45,066 nt of DNA from contig JAURCF010000004.1 of the NCBI GenBank assembly GCA_030828565.1, forward strand, positions 1 through 45,066. The letters are read 5' to 3'. Positions 33,484 to 41,990 of the stretch are shown one piece after another. Within the stretch, counting starts at the first letter, position 1; every line of letters starts with the position of its first letter. This DNA is from Flavobacteriaceae bacterium. Lineage in GTDB: Bacteria > Bacteroidota > Bacteroidia > Flavobacteriales > Flavobacteriaceae. A program made the position numbers and the translations under genes. The notes beneath the pieces were generated by a model, which saw nothing but the letters and a program-made list of their open reading frames with translations, did not search any database and was not told the origin of the DNA.

Positions 33484-34154
33484 AAAATAGTTGTTTTACC
33501 CTCAATAAAAACCTTTATTAAAATCAATAAGGGTATGATTTCAAAGCCGCAAATATACAAAATAAAATAGAGATAATGCTTTTTAATGAGGCTTCTGTTT
33601 TTATAAATAATAGCACTTAATAACCCAATTTGCATTAAGCAATACAGAAAGGAAAGTGTGTAGAGAAAGGGAACCTTATAATGAGGAATATATACAGCCA
33701 AACAAAGGCTAACAAGTAATATAACAGCAAACAGATTTCGCAGACTAATTCGGAAAAAAAGATTTTTGTAAAGCAGCTTTTCAGCATAAAACGCATATGC
33801 CAAAATCCGTTCTATCAAAAACCGAACGCCCCAATAGGCTGTCAAAAAAAATAAAAACATCCAAAAAAACTTTGGAGATAATGAGATGAGTTTAAAGTGT
33901 GAAAATAAAATCACTAAAAAAACAGAAAAAACGGCTTGACGAATTCCAAAAAAACAAAAATTCAATCGATTAAAAACCGGGGAATTTGAGCGACTGTAAA
34001 TCCCCAAATATTTGTCAAATTCGAAAACTCTTACAAGAGATGAAAATTGAGTAGGCGCAATGATTTTTGAAAAGCAAAGTAAGGCTAATACACCAAAAAG
34101 CACCCAGTTGATCCAGGCCATTGTAGTTGCAGTAATTTCCGTAGCATAACCCAT
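33480..34154 (-). CDS. DUF4271 membrane protein
   Basis: A 224-residue polytopic membrane protein with about six helices (WINWVLFGVLALLCFSKII, FSVFLVILFSHFKLISL, FFWMFLFFLTAYWGVRFLI, LFAVILLVSLCLAVYIP, LYFILYICGFEIIPLLILIK). I recognise it as DUF4271 from its position directly before hemD and its overall pattern. Function is unknown. The start is uncertain: the ATG at 34154 lies only four bases after a promoter box, whereas an in-frame ATG at 34121 (MAWINWVLF) would give a conventional leader. Confidence 0.8.
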   Translation of the reverse strand: MGYATEITATTMAWINWVLFGVLALLCFSKIIAPTQFSSLVRVFEFDKYLGIYSRSNSPVFNRLNFCFFGIRQAVFSVFLVILFSHFKLISLSPKFFWMFLFFLTAYWGVRFLIERILAYAFYAEKLLYKNLFFRISLRNLFAVILLVSLCLAVYIPHYKVPFLYTLSFLYCLMQIGLLSAIIYKNRSLIKKHYLYFILYICGFEIIPLLILIKVFIEGKTTIL

Positions 34155-34158
34155 AACG

Positions 34159-34166
34159 CAAAAATA
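34159..34166 (-). promoter_or_regulatory. Promoter -7 element for DUF4271-hemD
   Basis: On the minus strand TATTTTTG is an exact TAnnTTTG match. It ends only four bases before the ATG at 34154, so transcription would begin at about the start codon. Confidence 0.5.
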
Positions 34167-34215
34167 CTATTAATCTCCGGTTTATCATCAAGTAAAAAAC
34201 CATACAATAAATATG

Positions 34216-34223
34216 TATTTTTG
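34216..34223 (+). promoter_or_regulatory. Promoter -7 element for the glycosyltransferase gene
   Basis: TATTTTTG matches TAnnTTTG and lies 16 bases before the start codon. Confidence 0.65.
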
Positions 34224-34239
34224 TAAAGAATAAAAATTC

Positions 34240-34968
34240 ATGTCAAACGCACTCGTCATAATTCCCACGTTTAATGAGGCTGAAAACATCGTGCTGATGT
34301 TAGAGGCCATTATGAATCTTCCAGAACATTTTTCGGTTTTGGTGGTGGATGATAATTCTCCAGATGGAACGGCTGCACTTGTCGAAAAATGCATGAAATC
34401 CTATCCCGATCGAATTTTTATGGTAAAAAGAGCAAAAAAAGAAGGATTGGGGATTGCTTATATATCGGGTTTTCAATGGGCACTTCAGCGAGCGTATTCT
34501 TTTATTTTTGAAATGGATGCCGATTTTTCGCACAACCCCAAAGACTTATCTCGATTGTTAGCACCTTTGAGTGCCAACCAAACGGATATGGTTGTTGGAT
34601 CGCGATATGTCAAAGGAATCCACGTTGTAAATTGGCCTTTGATGCGCATCCTAATTTCCTATGGTGCTTCAATATATGCGCGAATTGTCACAGGAATTCC
34701 TATCAAAGACACTACTTCTGGATTTGTAGGGTATCGAAGAGAGGTGTTAGAATCCCTAAACTTTTCTAAAATTCAGTTTGTGGGGTATGCGTTCCAAATT
34801 GAATTAAAATTTAAAGTGTGGAAAAAGCAATTTCGATTCATTGAAATCCCAATTATTTTTACCGATCGAGTTCGCGGAGATTCAAAAATGAATACGTCCA
34901 TAATTTCTGAAGCTGTTTTCGGAATTATTGGAATGAAAATCCGAAGTTTTTTTAACAAAAATGTGTGA
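34240..34968 (+). CDS. Polyprenol monophosphomannose synthase-like glycosyltransferase (GT2, Dpm1 type)
   Basis: A 242-residue GT-A glycosyltransferase: NALVIIPTFNEAENIVLMLE, the nucleotide-binding VVDDNSPDGTAALV, the DxD-containing FEMDADFSHNP, VVGSRYVKG, and the acceptor-site FTDRVRGDSKMNTSI. This is the pattern of dolichol-phosphate mannosyltransferase catalytic subunits, which transfer a sugar to a polyprenyl phosphate at the membrane. It lacks the C-terminal membrane helices of two-domain versions. The donor sugar is not certain. It precedes a dihydroorotase that has its own promoter, a gene order typical for flavobacteria. Confidence 0.92.
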   Translation: MSNALVIIPTFNEAENIVLMLEAIMNLPEHFSVLVVDDNSPDGTAALVEKCMKSYPDRIFMVKRAKKEGLGIAYISGFQWALQRAYSFIFEMDADFSHNPKDLSRLLAPLSANQTDMVVGSRYVKGIHVVNWPLMRILISYGASIYARIVTGIPIKDTTSGFVGYRREVLESLNFSKIQFVGYAFQIELKFKVWKKQFRFIEIPIIFTDRVRGDSKMNTSIISEAVFGIIGMKIRSFFNKNV

Positions 34969-34991
34969 GCATCATCCTGATTTAAATTCAT

Positions 34992-34999
34992 TACTTTTG
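34992..34999 (+). promoter_or_regulatory. Promoter -7 element for the dihydroorotase gene
   Basis: TACTTTTG matches TAnnTTTG and ends 21 bases before the start codon at 35021. Confidence 0.6.
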
Positions 35000-35020
35000 T
35001 GAACTAATTCCAATGCCATC

Positions 35021-36358
35021 ATGCCAAAAACACTGATCACTCAAGCCAAAATTGTCAATGAGGGAGTAGTTTCTGAAAAAGACATCCTTATTGATGGGCA
35101 GTACATAAAATGTATTGCCTCTTCAATTGCTCCCACCAAAGATATGGAAGTCATTGACGCTAAGGGGGCTTTTTTACTGCCAGGTGTTATTGATGATCAG
35201 GTACATTTTAGAGAACCTGGACTTACTCACAAAGCGACCATTGGCTCCGAATCCAAGGCAGCCATAGCTGGAGGAATTACGTCTTTTATAGAAATGCCTA
35301 ATACCGTTCCACAAGCCACAACAATCGAAAAATTAGATGCAAAATTTGATATTGCTTCCAACGATTCTTGGGCAAATTATTCGTTCATGTTTGGAGGAAC
35401 CAATGACAATTTTGAACACATCATGAGTGTTGATCCAAAAAAGGTGGCGGGTCTGAAACTTTTTTTAGGTTCTTCTACAGGAAATATGCTTGTCGACGAC
35501 CCTCAAACTTTAAAAAAGATTTTTTCAAACACCCCATTACTCATCTCGGTTCATTGTGAAGACGAAATAACGATTCGAAACAACCTAAAAGCACATCAAG
35601 ATCAATACGGAGAGGATATTCCAATACATTGCCATCCTATTATTCGAAGCGCAGAAGCCTGTTATCGCTCCTCTTCCAAAGCCATTGAATTGGCAAAAGA
35701 AACAGGCGCAAGGCTGCATGTATTTCATCTTTCTACCGAAAGAGAAACGCATTTGTTTGACAATTCCATTCCACTTGAACAGAAAAAAATTACCGCGGAA
35801 GTTTGTATTCATCATTTGACTTTTTCTGATAAAGATTATAAGAAAAAAGGAACTCATATCAAGTGGAACCCCGCCGTAAAAACAGAAAACGATCGTGCAG
35901 GATTGTGGAAAGCGCTTTTGGACGATCGCATAGATGTGATTGCTACCGATCACGCACCCCATACTTTGGAAGAAAAAAACAATTCATATACCAAAGCACC
36001 TTCGGGAGGGCCATTGGTTCAACACGCTTTGGCGGCGATGATGGATGCCGTAAGCGACGGAAAAATTACTATTGAAAAAATGGTAGAAAAAATGTGCCAC
36101 AATCCAGCTATTTTGTTTGAAATCGAAAAGCGCGGTTTTATTAGAGAAGGCTATTTCGCTGATTTGGTTTTGCTACAACCCAACCAGCCTTGGCATGTTG
36201 AAAAAAGCAATATTTTGTATCAATGCGGATGGTCTCCCTTTGAAGGACACCAATTTCAGTCTTCGGTAACCCACACCTTTATTAACGGTCATTTGGCTTA
36301 CAATAATGGCATTTTTTCACCCATTAAAAACGCAAAACGTCTTACCTTTAATCGATGA
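35021..36358 (+). CDS. pyrC: Dihydroorotase (type I)
   Basis: Third step of pyrimidine synthesis: carbamoyl-aspartate to dihydroorotate. The 445-residue protein is an amidohydrolase barrel with flanking beta sandwich: LLPGVIDDQVHFREPGLTHK, GGITSFIEMPNTVPQATTIE, the lysine segment GLKLFLGSSTGNML (probable carboxylated Lys), VHCEDE, LHVFHLST and the catalytic IATDHAPHTLEEK. The usual first metal-binding HxH is QVH here: the first histidine is glutamine. Length and the FREPG motif fit class I enzymes. The DUF4296 lipoprotein gene overlaps its stop by four bases. An alternative hydantoinase-like specificity cannot be fully excluded. Confidence 0.9.
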   Translation: MPKTLITQAKIVNEGVVSEKDILIDGQYIKCIASSIAPTKDMEVIDAKGAFLLPGVIDDQVHFREPGLTHKATIGSESKAAIAGGITSFIEMPNTVPQATTIEKLDAKFDIASNDSWANYSFMFGGTNDNFEHIMSVDPKKVAGLKLFLGSSTGNMLVDDPQTLKKIFSNTPLLISVHCEDEITIRNNLKAHQDQYGEDIPIHCHPIIRSAEACYRSSSKAIELAKETGARLHVFHLSTERETHLFDNSIPLEQKKITAEVCIHHLTFSDKDYKKKGTHIKWNPAVKTENDRAGLWKALLDDRIDVIATDHAPHTLEEKNNSYTKAPSGGPLVQHALAAMMDAVSDGKITIEKMVEKMCHNPAILFEIEKRGFIREGYFADLVLLQPNQPWHVEKSNILYQCGWSPFEGHQFQSSVTHTFINGHLAYNNGIFSPIKNAKRLTFNR

Positions 36359-36720
36359 AAAAAATAGTTTTTCTTTGTTTGTTTCTCTTTTCGTGCGCTC
36401 CCAAAGAGCGTGTTCAAAAACCTGAAAATCTAATGTCACCAGACCAAATGGCAGCATTTTTGGTTGACATTAACATTATCAATGCTTCCCGGGGATATCG
36501 AAGCGTAGACAGGCTTTCATACGTCAGTATCAAAGATTCTATTCTTTATAAAATACACCAAATCGACAGTCTTCAATTTGCTAATAGCAACACGTACTAC
36601 GCTTCAAAACCCAAAGAATATCTTAAAATATACGAGCTGGTTGAAAAAAAAATGGAGCATCTAAAAGACAGTTTAGACACAAAGCTTAAAGAAGAAAAGA
36701 AACCCAAAGAAGACGATTAG
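36355..36720 (+). CDS. DUF4296 lipoprotein
   Basis: A 121-residue lipoprotein with signal and lipobox LFSC (Cys 14), a DUF4296 helix region (LMSPDQMAAFLVDINIINAS; YKIHQIDSLQFANSNTYYAS) and a highly charged Lys/Glu tail (EKKMEHLKDSLD, EEKKPKEDD). Function unknown. It overlaps pyrC by four bases (ATGA) and its TAG interlocks with the stop of the convergent epimerase gene. Confidence 0.88.
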   Translation: MKKIVFLCLFLFSCAPKERVQKPENLMSPDQMAAFLVDINIINASRGYRSVDRLSYVSIKDSILYKIHQIDSLQFANSNTYYASKPKEYLKIYELVEKKMEHLKDSLDTKLKEEKKPKEDD

Positions 36721-37721
36721 GGTTTTGGGTATTTTGCGCAGGTATCCACAATGGATATTTCTATCGTTTTAAACGTATAGCCCAATTCCTCCTTGATTTT
36801 ATTGTTGGAATAATTTTGAATTTTAACACTTGTTTTGGCAAGATTTTTTGTCAGTTTTCTTTTTTTACCATTGATTTTACTAGAAAGCCAATCCAACCGC
36901 CAACCCATCTCAAGAAGCCATTTACTGGCTTTTTTTCTGGGGGCTTGGACACCAAATTCACTAGCCACCCGACCGATAAAATCTTTTAAAAACCAATTCT
37001 CAGCAATTACAATATACCGTTGTCCAAAAATATTTTTTTCCATCAGCTGAAGCATAATAGAAACTACATCTTCAACATCTACATAACCAGTCTTTCCATC
37101 CGTAAAATATTTCATGCCTTTGAAAATCATCTTAAAAAATAAGCCACTTCCACTTCTCCAAAATCCACCCCCCAAAATCAGTCCTGGATTGACAATAGTT
37201 GCTCGAAGTCCCTCGTTAATTCCTCTAAAAACCTCCATTTCTGCAGCATGTTTGGTAAAACCGTAAACACTTACTTCTTCGGAGGGATTCCACGGAGTTT
37301 TTTCGGAAACTTCGGTGCCTTCCATTGGGGTACTTAGGGTAGCAATTGAACTAACGTAGCAAAATTTTTCAACCTTATGGAACAAGCTAAAATTCACCAT
37401 GTTGGCCGTTCCTTCTACATTACTTTTTGTTAAATGTGGCAAATCGCGGGGATCAAATGAAATGAGGGCAGCACAATGATAGACTTGCGTTACTTGATCA
37501 AACGCTCTCTCCAAGCTGTCTAAATCTGTTAAACTTCCTTCTACCCATTCAATTTTATTGAAGAGCACTTCCACGTCGTCAGTAAAATAGCCAAATACCG
37601 TCTTAACACGATCCAATTGACTGGTTGGGCGATGCAATACGCGAACTTTGTCCTCTTTTTGTAAAAGGAAATACAACAAATGCGATCCTACCAATCCCGT
37701 TCCACCTGTAATTAATATCAT
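36717..37721 (-). CDS. NAD-dependent epimerase/dehydratase family protein
   Basis: A 334-residue extended short-chain dehydrogenase: the Rossmann motif GGTGLVGS at 6-13, YHCAALISFDPRDL, YVSSIATLSTP, the catalytic Y-x3-K in VYGFTKHAAEMEV, and VNPGLILGGGFW. The C-terminal third is basic and helical. The closest general class is dihydroflavonol-reductase/3-beta-HSD-like; substrate unknown. The ATG at 37721 (MILITGGTG) is preferred to one at 37769, which would add 16 charged residues and approach the tyrS promoter. Confidence 0.9.
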   Translation of the reverse strand: MILITGGTGLVGSHLLYFLLQKEDKVRVLHRPTSQLDRVKTVFGYFTDDVEVLFNKIEWVEGSLTDLDSLERAFDQVTQVYHCAALISFDPRDLPHLTKSNVEGTANMVNFSLFHKVEKFCYVSSIATLSTPMEGTEVSEKTPWNPSEEVSVYGFTKHAAEMEVFRGINEGLRATIVNPGLILGGGFWRSGSGLFFKMIFKGMKYFTDGKTGYVDVEDVVSIMLQLMEKNIFGQRYIVIAENWFLKDFIGRVASEFGVQAPRKKASKWLLEMGWRLDWLSSKINGKKRKLTKNLAKTSVKIQNYSNNKIKEELGYTFKTIEISIVDTCAKYPKP

Positions 37722-37774
37722 ATGTGTAAAAGTAGTATTTTTTAATTTATCTTTTTTGTTTTCAGTCATACCTA

Positions 37775-37782
37775 TATCTTTG
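37775..37782 (+). promoter_or_regulatory. Promoter -7 element for tyrS
   Basis: TATCTTTG matches TAnnTTTG and lies 16 bases before the tyrS start codon, in the gap to the divergent epimerase gene. Confidence 0.65.
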
Positions 37783-37798
37783 TAAAAACCAACAGAGG

Positions 37799-39094
37799 AT
37801 GAATCATAATTTTGTAGAAGAGCTAAGAAATAGAGGCATGTTGCACGACATTACGCCAGAAACGGAAGCTGAGTTATTGAAATCCTCCCATTCGGGATAT
37901 ATTGGTTTTGACCCTACTGCCGATTCGTTACATATTGGAAGCCTTGTTCAAATTATGATTTTAATGCATTTTCAACGCTCAGGACACCAGCCCATTGCTT
38001 TGGTAGGCGGTGCAACAGGAATGATTGGCGATCCTTCTGGAAAATCTGCCGAAAGAAATTTGCTTGACGAGGATAGTCTTGCCAAAAATGCATTAGGAAT
38101 TGAAAATCAATTGCGTCGATTTTTGGATTTTGACTCTCAGGAAAAAAATGCTGCCAAGTTGGTCAATAATTACGATTGGATGAAAGAATTTTCGCTAATC
38201 GAATTTGTAAGAGATATCGGGAAACACCTTACGGTCAATTATATGATGTCCAAAGATTCTGTCAAAAAACGTTTGGGCAAAGAAGCCAAAGAAGGCATGT
38301 CGTTTACAGAATTTACGTACCAGCTCATTCAGGGATATGATTTTTTACATTTGTACCAACACCACAATTGCAAATTGCAAATGGGCGGTAGCGATCAGTG
38401 GGGGAATATTACCACAGGAACCGAGCTGATCCGTCGAAAGGCTGGCGGAAAGGCCTATGCACTGACCTGCCCTTTAATTACCAAAGCCGATGGCTCAAAA
38501 TTCGGAAAAACAGAAAGCGGAAATATATGGCTCGATCGAAATCGCACTTCTCCTTATAAATTCTATCAATATTGGCTCAACGCATCCGATGTTGACGCCG
38601 AGAATTACATCAAAATCTTTACGTTTCTTTCGTTGGATGAAATAGCGGATTGTATTGCTGTCCACAAAGAAGCACCTCATTTACGGCACTTGCAAAAAAC
38701 AGTAGCCAATCAGGTCACTCAAATGGTTCATAGCGAAGAAGACCTTCAGAATGCAATCAAAGCCAGTCAGATTTTGTTTGGAAAATCAACTTCAGAAGAC
38801 CTAAAAGTCCTCGACGAACAAACTTTTTTAGATGTTTTTGAAGGAGTTCCTCAAAGTGCTGTTTCAAAACAATTAATTGCCGATGGCTGTGATATTATTC
38901 AAGTACTAGCCTCCGAGTCCGGATTTTTGTCTTCCAATGGAGAAGCTCGAAGAGCCTTGAAAGAAAACTCAATTTCTGTTAATAAAGAAAAAGTCAAAGA
39001 CAATTACCAATTTTCGTTATCCGATTTGATTTGTGACCGCTATATTTTGTTACAAAGAGGAAAGAAAAACTACTTTTTGTTGGTAGTAAGTTAG
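37799..39094 (+). CDS. tyrS: Tyrosyl-tRNA synthetase
   Basis: Class I synthetase, bacterial type. The 431 residues show [20 protein letters not shown] (HIGH equivalent), [20 protein letters not shown], the tyrosine-site [20 protein letters not shown] and [10 protein letters not shown], the KMSKS equivalent [13 protein letters not shown], and a C-terminal S4 RNA-binding domain ([20 protein letters not shown]). The start is the ATG giving [17 protein letters not shown]. The stop interlocks with that of the convergent LuxE-like gene (TTAG). Confidence 0.97.
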   Translation: MNHNFVEELRNRGMLHDITPETEAELLKSSHSGYIGFDPTADSLHIGSLVQIMILMHFQRSGHQPIALVGGATGMIGDPSGKSAERNLLDEDSLAKNALGIENQLRRFLDFDSQEKNAAKLVNNYDWMKEFSLIEFVRDIGKHLTVNYMMSKDSVKKRLGKEAKEGMSFTEFTYQLIQGYDFLHLYQHHNCKLQMGGSDQWGNITTGTELIRRKAGGKAYALTCPLITKADGSKFGKTESGNIWLDRNRTSPYKFYQYWLNASDVDAENYIKIFTFLSLDEIADCIAVHKEAPHLRHLQKTVANQVTQMVHSEEDLQNAIKASQILFGKSTSEDLKVLDEQTFLDVFEGVPQSAVSKQLIADGCDIIQVLASESGFLSSNGEARRALKENSISVNKEKVKDNYQFSLSDLICDRYILLQRGKKNYFLLVVS

Positions 39095-40053
39095 TTTACC
39101 ATAAGATTACATCCGCGAACATCCGAGTGGTCGAAACGTCCGTTTACAGTAAAAACACCCGATTCCAAAACAGTTCCTAAGTCTTGGGTTGCAAGAAACG
39201 CACATGAATTGTAATTGGCAAGGTCTATGATGTTCAAACCACCCGATCCTTTCGAATTGACTTCGAGGGGATTTTCGGTATTTCGAACAAAGACCTTCAT
39301 CCAATTTGGGCACTCAAACAAACCGTCTCCTTTGGAGTAGGCTTGAGAGAAAAGCTCAGTCATTCCATATTCCGAATGAATACGAGTTGTTCCAAATCCT
39401 TCTTTCAGCCGATTGTGTAATTCAACTCGAATCAGTTCTTTTCTTCGCCCTTTCATTCCACCCGTTTCCATGACGATGGTATGTTTTAGATTCATTTGAA
39501 ATCGCTCAGCAAAATCCAACAAGGCAAAACTCACCCCAATAAGCAAGGTTTTTTGACCTCTTTGTTCCAAAATGGTTAAAAGATCAAACAGTTCTTGTTG
39601 ATTGTCCAGATAAAATCCGCTTTCAGAATACGGAGACTGTTGAATAAAATCATGCACCATGTAGACCAATGAAGAGCCATTGCGTTCCAAATAGGAAGGC
39701 AACAACCCTAACACCACATAATTGGACACCGAGCCGTAATTGTTTTCAAAATTGGTTCGAAAACTACGTTCGTAATCTTCCAAATGAGACACAAAATGTT
39801 GGCTAGGCTGTCCGCCAGTGCCACTGCTTGTAAAAACAGCTGAAATTTCTGGATTTCCTGTCAAAACCCGATGCGATTTGAAAAATTGAATCGGTAAAAA
39901 AGGAATTTGTGTGATGCAATCGACATCGCTAGGGTGCACATACAACAAATCACAAAACGAACGATAAATAGGATTGTTTTCAAACTGATGACCAAAAACG
40001 CGTATAGCCTCGGTATTAAAATCAGTATCGGTTTGAATAGCTGTTGGATGCAT
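39091..40053 (-). CDS. LuxE-like acyl-protein synthetase / ANL-type adenylating enzyme
   Basis: A 320-residue protein with adenylate-forming motifs: [14 protein letters not shown] (phosphate-binding loop), [34 protein letters not shown] (A5-type motif) and [16 protein letters not shown] (A8-type motif) at the very C-terminus. The small mobile C-terminal ANL domain is absent, as in LuxE. LuxE activates fatty acids and transfers them to an enzyme thiol; no luxCDAB genes are present, so this probably activates another acyl group. In Bacteroidota it is usually annotated simply as acyltransferase. It is divergent from the two-component pair. Confidence 0.85.
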   Translation of the reverse strand: MHPTAIQTDTDFNTEAIRVFGHQFENNPIYRSFCDLLYVHPSDVDCITQIPFLPIQFFKSHRVLTGNPEISAVFTSSGTGGQPSQHFVSHLEDYERSFRTNFENNYGSVSNYVVLGLLPSYLERNGSSLVYMVHDFIQQSPYSESGFYLDNQQELFDLLTILEQRGQKTLLIGVSFALLDFAERFQMNLKHTIVMETGGMKGRRKELIRVELHNRLKEGFGTTRIHSEYGMTELFSQAYSKGDGLFECPNWMKVFVRNTENPLEVNSKGSGGLNIIDLANYNSCAFLATQDLGTVLESGVFTVNGRFDHSDVRGCNLMVN

Positions 40054-40149
40054 AGGAATTGTTAAAACAAAACAAAAATAATGAAAATAATGACCTTAGC
40101 TTCTATATTAAATCATTGTTAAGAAAACACAAAGCTTCTTTTTTTTAGC

Positions 40150-40157
40150 TATTTTTG
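40150..40157 (+). promoter_or_regulatory. Promoter -7 element for the two-component operon
   Basis: TATTTTTG matches TAnnTTTG. Its last three bases are the TTG at 40155 that would otherwise be an upstream start, so translation must begin at the ATG at 40182. Confidence 0.65.
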
Positions 40158-40181
40158 AAAAAGTCTGAACACCAAAAATTT

Positions 40182-40865
40182 ATGGATAATAATCAATTTA
40201 AAATCCTTCTTGTAGACGATGAGCCCGATATTTTGGAGATTCTAGGCTACAACCTTTCCGCACAAGGTTATGAAATACACTCTGCTACCAACGGTATACA
40301 AGCGCTAAAAAAAGCCAATAAAGTCCTTCCCGATTTAATTGTTTTGGACGTAATGATGCCCGAAATGGATGGTATTGAAGCTTGTGAGAAAATTCGTCAA
40401 ATTCCAGCCTTACAAGATGTTTTGGTGGTCTTTTTATCGGCTCGAAGCGAGGAGTATTCTCAGGTTGCTGGATTGGAAGCAGGAGCCGATGACTATATTA
40501 CAAAACCAATCAAGCCCAAACTGTTGGTAAGTAAAGTCAAATCATTGCTGCGTAGAAAAAAAGAATCTACCGAATCGAATCAAATGATTGAAGTCGGAAA
40601 TATGGTTATCAATAGAGACGCCTACAAAGTCGTAAAAGACGGAAATGACATCAACCTTCCGCGCAAAGAGTTTGAATTGCTTACTTTATTAGCCTCCAAG
40701 CCAGGAAAAGTTTTTTTAAGAGAAGAAATCTTAAATAACGTTTGGGGCGTTGACGTTGTTGTTGGAGGAAGAACTATTGATGTTCACATTCGAAAACTCC
40801 GTGAAAAAATTGGAGATAAACATTTCAAAACAGTAAAAGGTGTAGGCTACAAATTTGTATCTTAG
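40182..40865 (+). CDS. OmpR/PhoB family response regulator
   Basis: A 227-residue regulator. The receiver domain (5-120) has the acidic pocket LLVDDEPD, the phosphoacceptor aspartate in LIVLDVMMPEMDG, and the conserved Lys in YITKPIKP. The winged-helix DNA-binding domain (about 135-227) has LPRKEFELLTLLASKPGKVF, VVGGRTIDVHIRKLREKIG and ends VKGVGYKFVS. The partner kinase follows after five bases. PhoB is the nearest familiar relative, but no phosphate genes are nearby. The start at 40182 is fixed by the overlapping promoter box. Confidence 0.95.
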   Translation: MDNNQFKILLVDDEPDILEILGYNLSAQGYEIHSATNGIQALKKANKVLPDLIVLDVMMPEMDGIEACEKIRQIPALQDVLVVFLSARSEEYSQVAGLEAGADDYITKPIKPKLLVSKVKSLLRRKKESTESNQMIEVGNMVINRDAYKVVKDGNDINLPRKEFELLTLLASKPGKVFLREEILNNVWGVDVVVGGRTIDVHIRKLREKIGDKHFKTVKGVGYKFVS

Positions 40866-40870
40866 CACCC

Positions 40871-41935
40871 ATGTCAACCACCCCTAAAAAGTCAATTTCG
40901 ATTGCCGTTTTATTGTCACTTGCTATTGCGGTTGTGTCAACACTTCTTTTATTGGCAATTGTCTGGTGGTGGCTCGATTCCGAAACGTTTGAAACCCTCC
41001 CTATTCGTTTTGTTTTTGTCTTTTTCACATCCATTTTTGGAATAGGATACGTACTGATTTATTATTGGGTAAAACAATACACCTATCGCAGAGTCAAAAA
41101 AATCTACGACGATTTTTCAAGTCTGGAAGCTTCTCCCATTCAAGAAAGCATGATTACTACTGACATGGAAACCTTAACTAGAAAAGTTCAAAAATATGCA
41201 TCCGACAAGCGTTTGGAAATAGAAACATTAAAGGGGCAGGAGGCGTTTCGAAAAGAGTTTTTAGGAAATGTTGCTCATGAAATCAAAACCCCCTTGTTTA
41301 CCGTTCAAGGCTATATTCTTACACTGCTTGACGGCGCTTTGGACGACAAGGCCGTTCGAAAAAAATACCTTCAACGCGCCAGCAAAGGAGTTGACCGACT
41401 CCTCTACGTGGTAAAAGACTTGGACATGATTACGAAGCTCGAAACGGGAGGAAATAAGCTTGAATTGGAAAAATTTGACTTGGTTGATTTGATCCAAAAT
41501 GTGTTTGATTTTATGGAATTGCGTGCTTCCAAACTCAAAATAACCCTCGAATTTGATATGGATTATAAGAATCCCATTTATGTTTTTGCCGATCGTGACA
41601 AAATTCAACAAGTGCTCAGCAACTTGATTGAAAATTCGTTGAAATACGGAAAAAAAGGAGGCACAACGGAGGTAAGCATTCAAGATTTGGTAGAAAGCAA
41701 ATTGCTAGTGCGGGTTACTGATAACGGAGAAGGTGTGCCTTCAGACCAAATTCCGCGCTTGTTTGAACGTTTTTATCGTGTCGACAAAAGCGGTAGTCGG
41801 GAAGAGGGCGGTTCCGGTTTGGGCTTATCCATAGTAAAGCACATTATTGAAGCCCATCAAGAAAAAATATTTGTAGAAAGCGATTTTGGAATTGGGTCAG
41901 AATTTTCGTTTACCCTAGAAAAATCCAACGACTGA
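40871..41935 (+). CDS. PhoR-like sensor histidine kinase
   Basis: A 354-residue membrane kinase with two helices close together (ISIAVLLSLAIAVVSTLLLL and FVFFTSIFGIGYVLIYYWV), so the periplasmic loop is very short, then a linker coiled coil, the H-box FLGNVAHEIKTPLFTVQGY, N-box NLIENSLKYGKKGG, VTDNGEGVPSDQIPRLFERF and GGSGLGLSIVKHIIEAH. The tiny sensor loop implies sensing of membrane state or of a partner protein. It forms an operon with the regulator; trmB starts 55 bases later. Confidence 0.95.
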   Translation: MSTTPKKSISIAVLLSLAIAVVSTLLLLAIVWWWLDSETFETLPIRFVFVFFTSIFGIGYVLIYYWVKQYTYRRVKKIYDDFSSLEASPIQESMITTDMETLTRKVQKYASDKRLEIETLKGQEAFRKEFLGNVAHEIKTPLFTVQGYILTLLDGALDDKAVRKKYLQRASKGVDRLLYVVKDLDMITKLETGGNKLELEKFDLVDLIQNVFDFMELRASKLKITLEFDMDYKNPIYVFADRDKIQQVLSNLIENSLKYGKKGGTTEVSIQDLVESKLLVRVTDNGEGVPSDQIPRLFERFYRVDKSGSREEGGSGLGLSIVKHIIEAHQEKIFVESDFGIGSEFSFTLEKSND

Positions 41936-41990
41936 TAATTCGCTCAATCGATAAAGTTTTCTGTAATTTAGCAAGCTAATCAACGCTGTT

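Noticed and set aside
41261-41683. Minus-strand open frame of 140 codons inside the PhoR-like kinase gene
   Set aside because: Antisense to a clear histidine kinase core; no independent start context or homology.
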